The position numbers and the translations under genes are program-made. Positions 63,816 through 64,000 of a stretch of DNA of 64,000 bases are shown one piece after another. The stretch comes from Mycobacterium sp. PS03-16 (GTDB lineage: Bacteria; Actinomycetota; Actinomycetes; Mycobacteriales; Mycobacteriaceae). The stretch is from the NCBI RefSeq assembly GCF_004570325.1, contig NZ_SPQO01000002.1, positions 248,001 through 312,000 of the forward strand. The letters are read 5' to 3'. The notes beneath the pieces are model-generated. The model saw only the letters and a list, made by a program, of their open reading frames with translations, searched no databases and had not been told where the DNA came from. The stretch's first letter is position 1. Each line of letters begins with the position of its first letter.

Positions 63816-64000
63816 ATGACCGCCATCGCCGGTCCGGTTAGGCTACCGCTCGTGACCACCGACCTGGACGGACTGCTGCGTCAGGTGGCCCAGCGCGATG
63901 TCGACGCCTTCGCCACGTTCTACGACCGCACCAGGGCCAGGGTGTACGGCATGGTCACCCGGGTGCTGCGCGACCCGGGCTACAGCGAGGAAACCACGCA
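63816..64000 (+). CDS. sigK: ECF sigma factor SigK, N-terminal part (cut by window end)
   Basis: About 61 residues visible. From ATG 63816 the protein reads MTAIAGPVRLPLVTTDLDGLL, then VAQRDVDAFATFYDRTRARVYG and RVLRDPGYSEETT, the start of an ECF sigma region 2. It fits SigK, as does the neighbouring DUF1365 gene and SigK-type promoter. GTG 63852 is an alternative start. In M. tuberculosis SigK is held by the membrane anti-sigma RskA; that gene would be expected to the right. Confidence 0.85.
   Translation, partial: MTAIAGPVRLPLVTTDLDGLLRQVAQRDVDAFATFYDRTRARVYGMVTRVLRDPGYSEETT

Noticed and set aside
63826..63845. IdeR-like box (GGTTAGGCTACC) at the start of sigK
   Set aside because: Only 12 of 19 consensus positions match, the right half is poor, and the bases lie within the coding region of the chosen sigK start.
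1..64000. CRISPR array
   Set aside because: No series of short repeats with regular unique spacers; the repeats found are tandem units (44307, 54328) or single palindromes.
1..64000. tRNA or rRNA genes
   Set aside because: No cloverleaf arms with a T-loop GTTCGA-type box and CCA-adjacent acceptor, and no rRNA-like conserved blocks were recognised on either strand.

Overview
The window is high-GC actinobacterial chromosome and almost certainly comes from a mycobacterium, most likely a fast-growing Mycolicibacterium-type species. The evidence is gene content and order recalled from M. tuberculosis: purH-purN-PerM-like-34 kDa antigen homologue, sucCD, an M23 peptidase, uvrD1, a short AroQ chorismate mutase, pgi, an Fpg/Nei glycosylase, ligD, ku, an SDR/reductase pair, mntH and sigK. 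It carries no rRNA, tRNA, IS element, prophage or CRISPR array that I can see. Both window edges cut genes: purH on the left and sigK on the right.

Layout. 1-9.3 kb: purine biosynthesis (purN-purH, overlapping by ATGA) downstream of two membrane proteins, then an F420-type LLM oxidoreductase behind a KstR-like operator, a cysteine-less thiolase-fold protein, and sucCD. 9.5-25.7 kb: M23 peptidase plus a small membrane protein, UvrD1, chorismate mutase, a membrane O-acyltransferase, succinate-semialdehyde dehydrogenase, pgi, a DNA glycosylase, two membrane proteins, an AurF-type diiron oxygenase overlapping a flavin-monooxygenase remnant fused to DUF4873, and a TPP enzyme. 26-31 kb: a second KstR-like operator/LLM pair and an unusual CheB / STAS-HATPase / CheR-PAS signalling cassette. 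31-36 kb: AraC and ROK regulators, an MFS exporter behind a 13-bp-arm palindrome, an SDR and a DUF4383 protein. 36-41 kb: a phospho-signalling block with a membrane protein carrying four TVR repeats, an FHA-HTH protein, and a receptor Ser/Thr kinase with twelve extracellular Kelch motifs. 41-54 kb: VOC protein, rnhA, ligD, a frameshifted DUF559-type gene between palindromic repeats, a sugar-alcohol uptake and catabolism locus (four ABC genes, SorC-type regulator, polyol dehydrogenase, PfkB kinase), and ku. 54-64 kb: a 142-bp tandem hairpin repeat, a third KstR-like operator with an SDR and a reductase, three tandem small secreted cysteine proteins, mntH, a GGCT/poly-gamma-glutamate-hydrolase fusion, an amidohydrolase/APC transporter pair, and a SigK-type promoter feeding a DUF1365 gene next to sigK.

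How the genes work together. The mycobacterial end-joining partners lie in one neighbourhood (ku, ligD, and uvrD1, whose family carries the Ku-binding C-terminus). The polyol locus is self-contained: capture, import, oxidation to a ketose, phosphorylation, and a regulator with a visible operator. Three genes or operons share a TnnAACnnGTTnnA operator, pointing to steroid/cholesterol-linked control. The most novel candidates are the Kelch receptor kinase/FHA block with repeated Thr-x-x-Ile/Leu tails on two membrane proteins, the CheB/STAS-HATPase/CheR cassette, and several families of intergenic palindromes that sit mostly between convergent genes.
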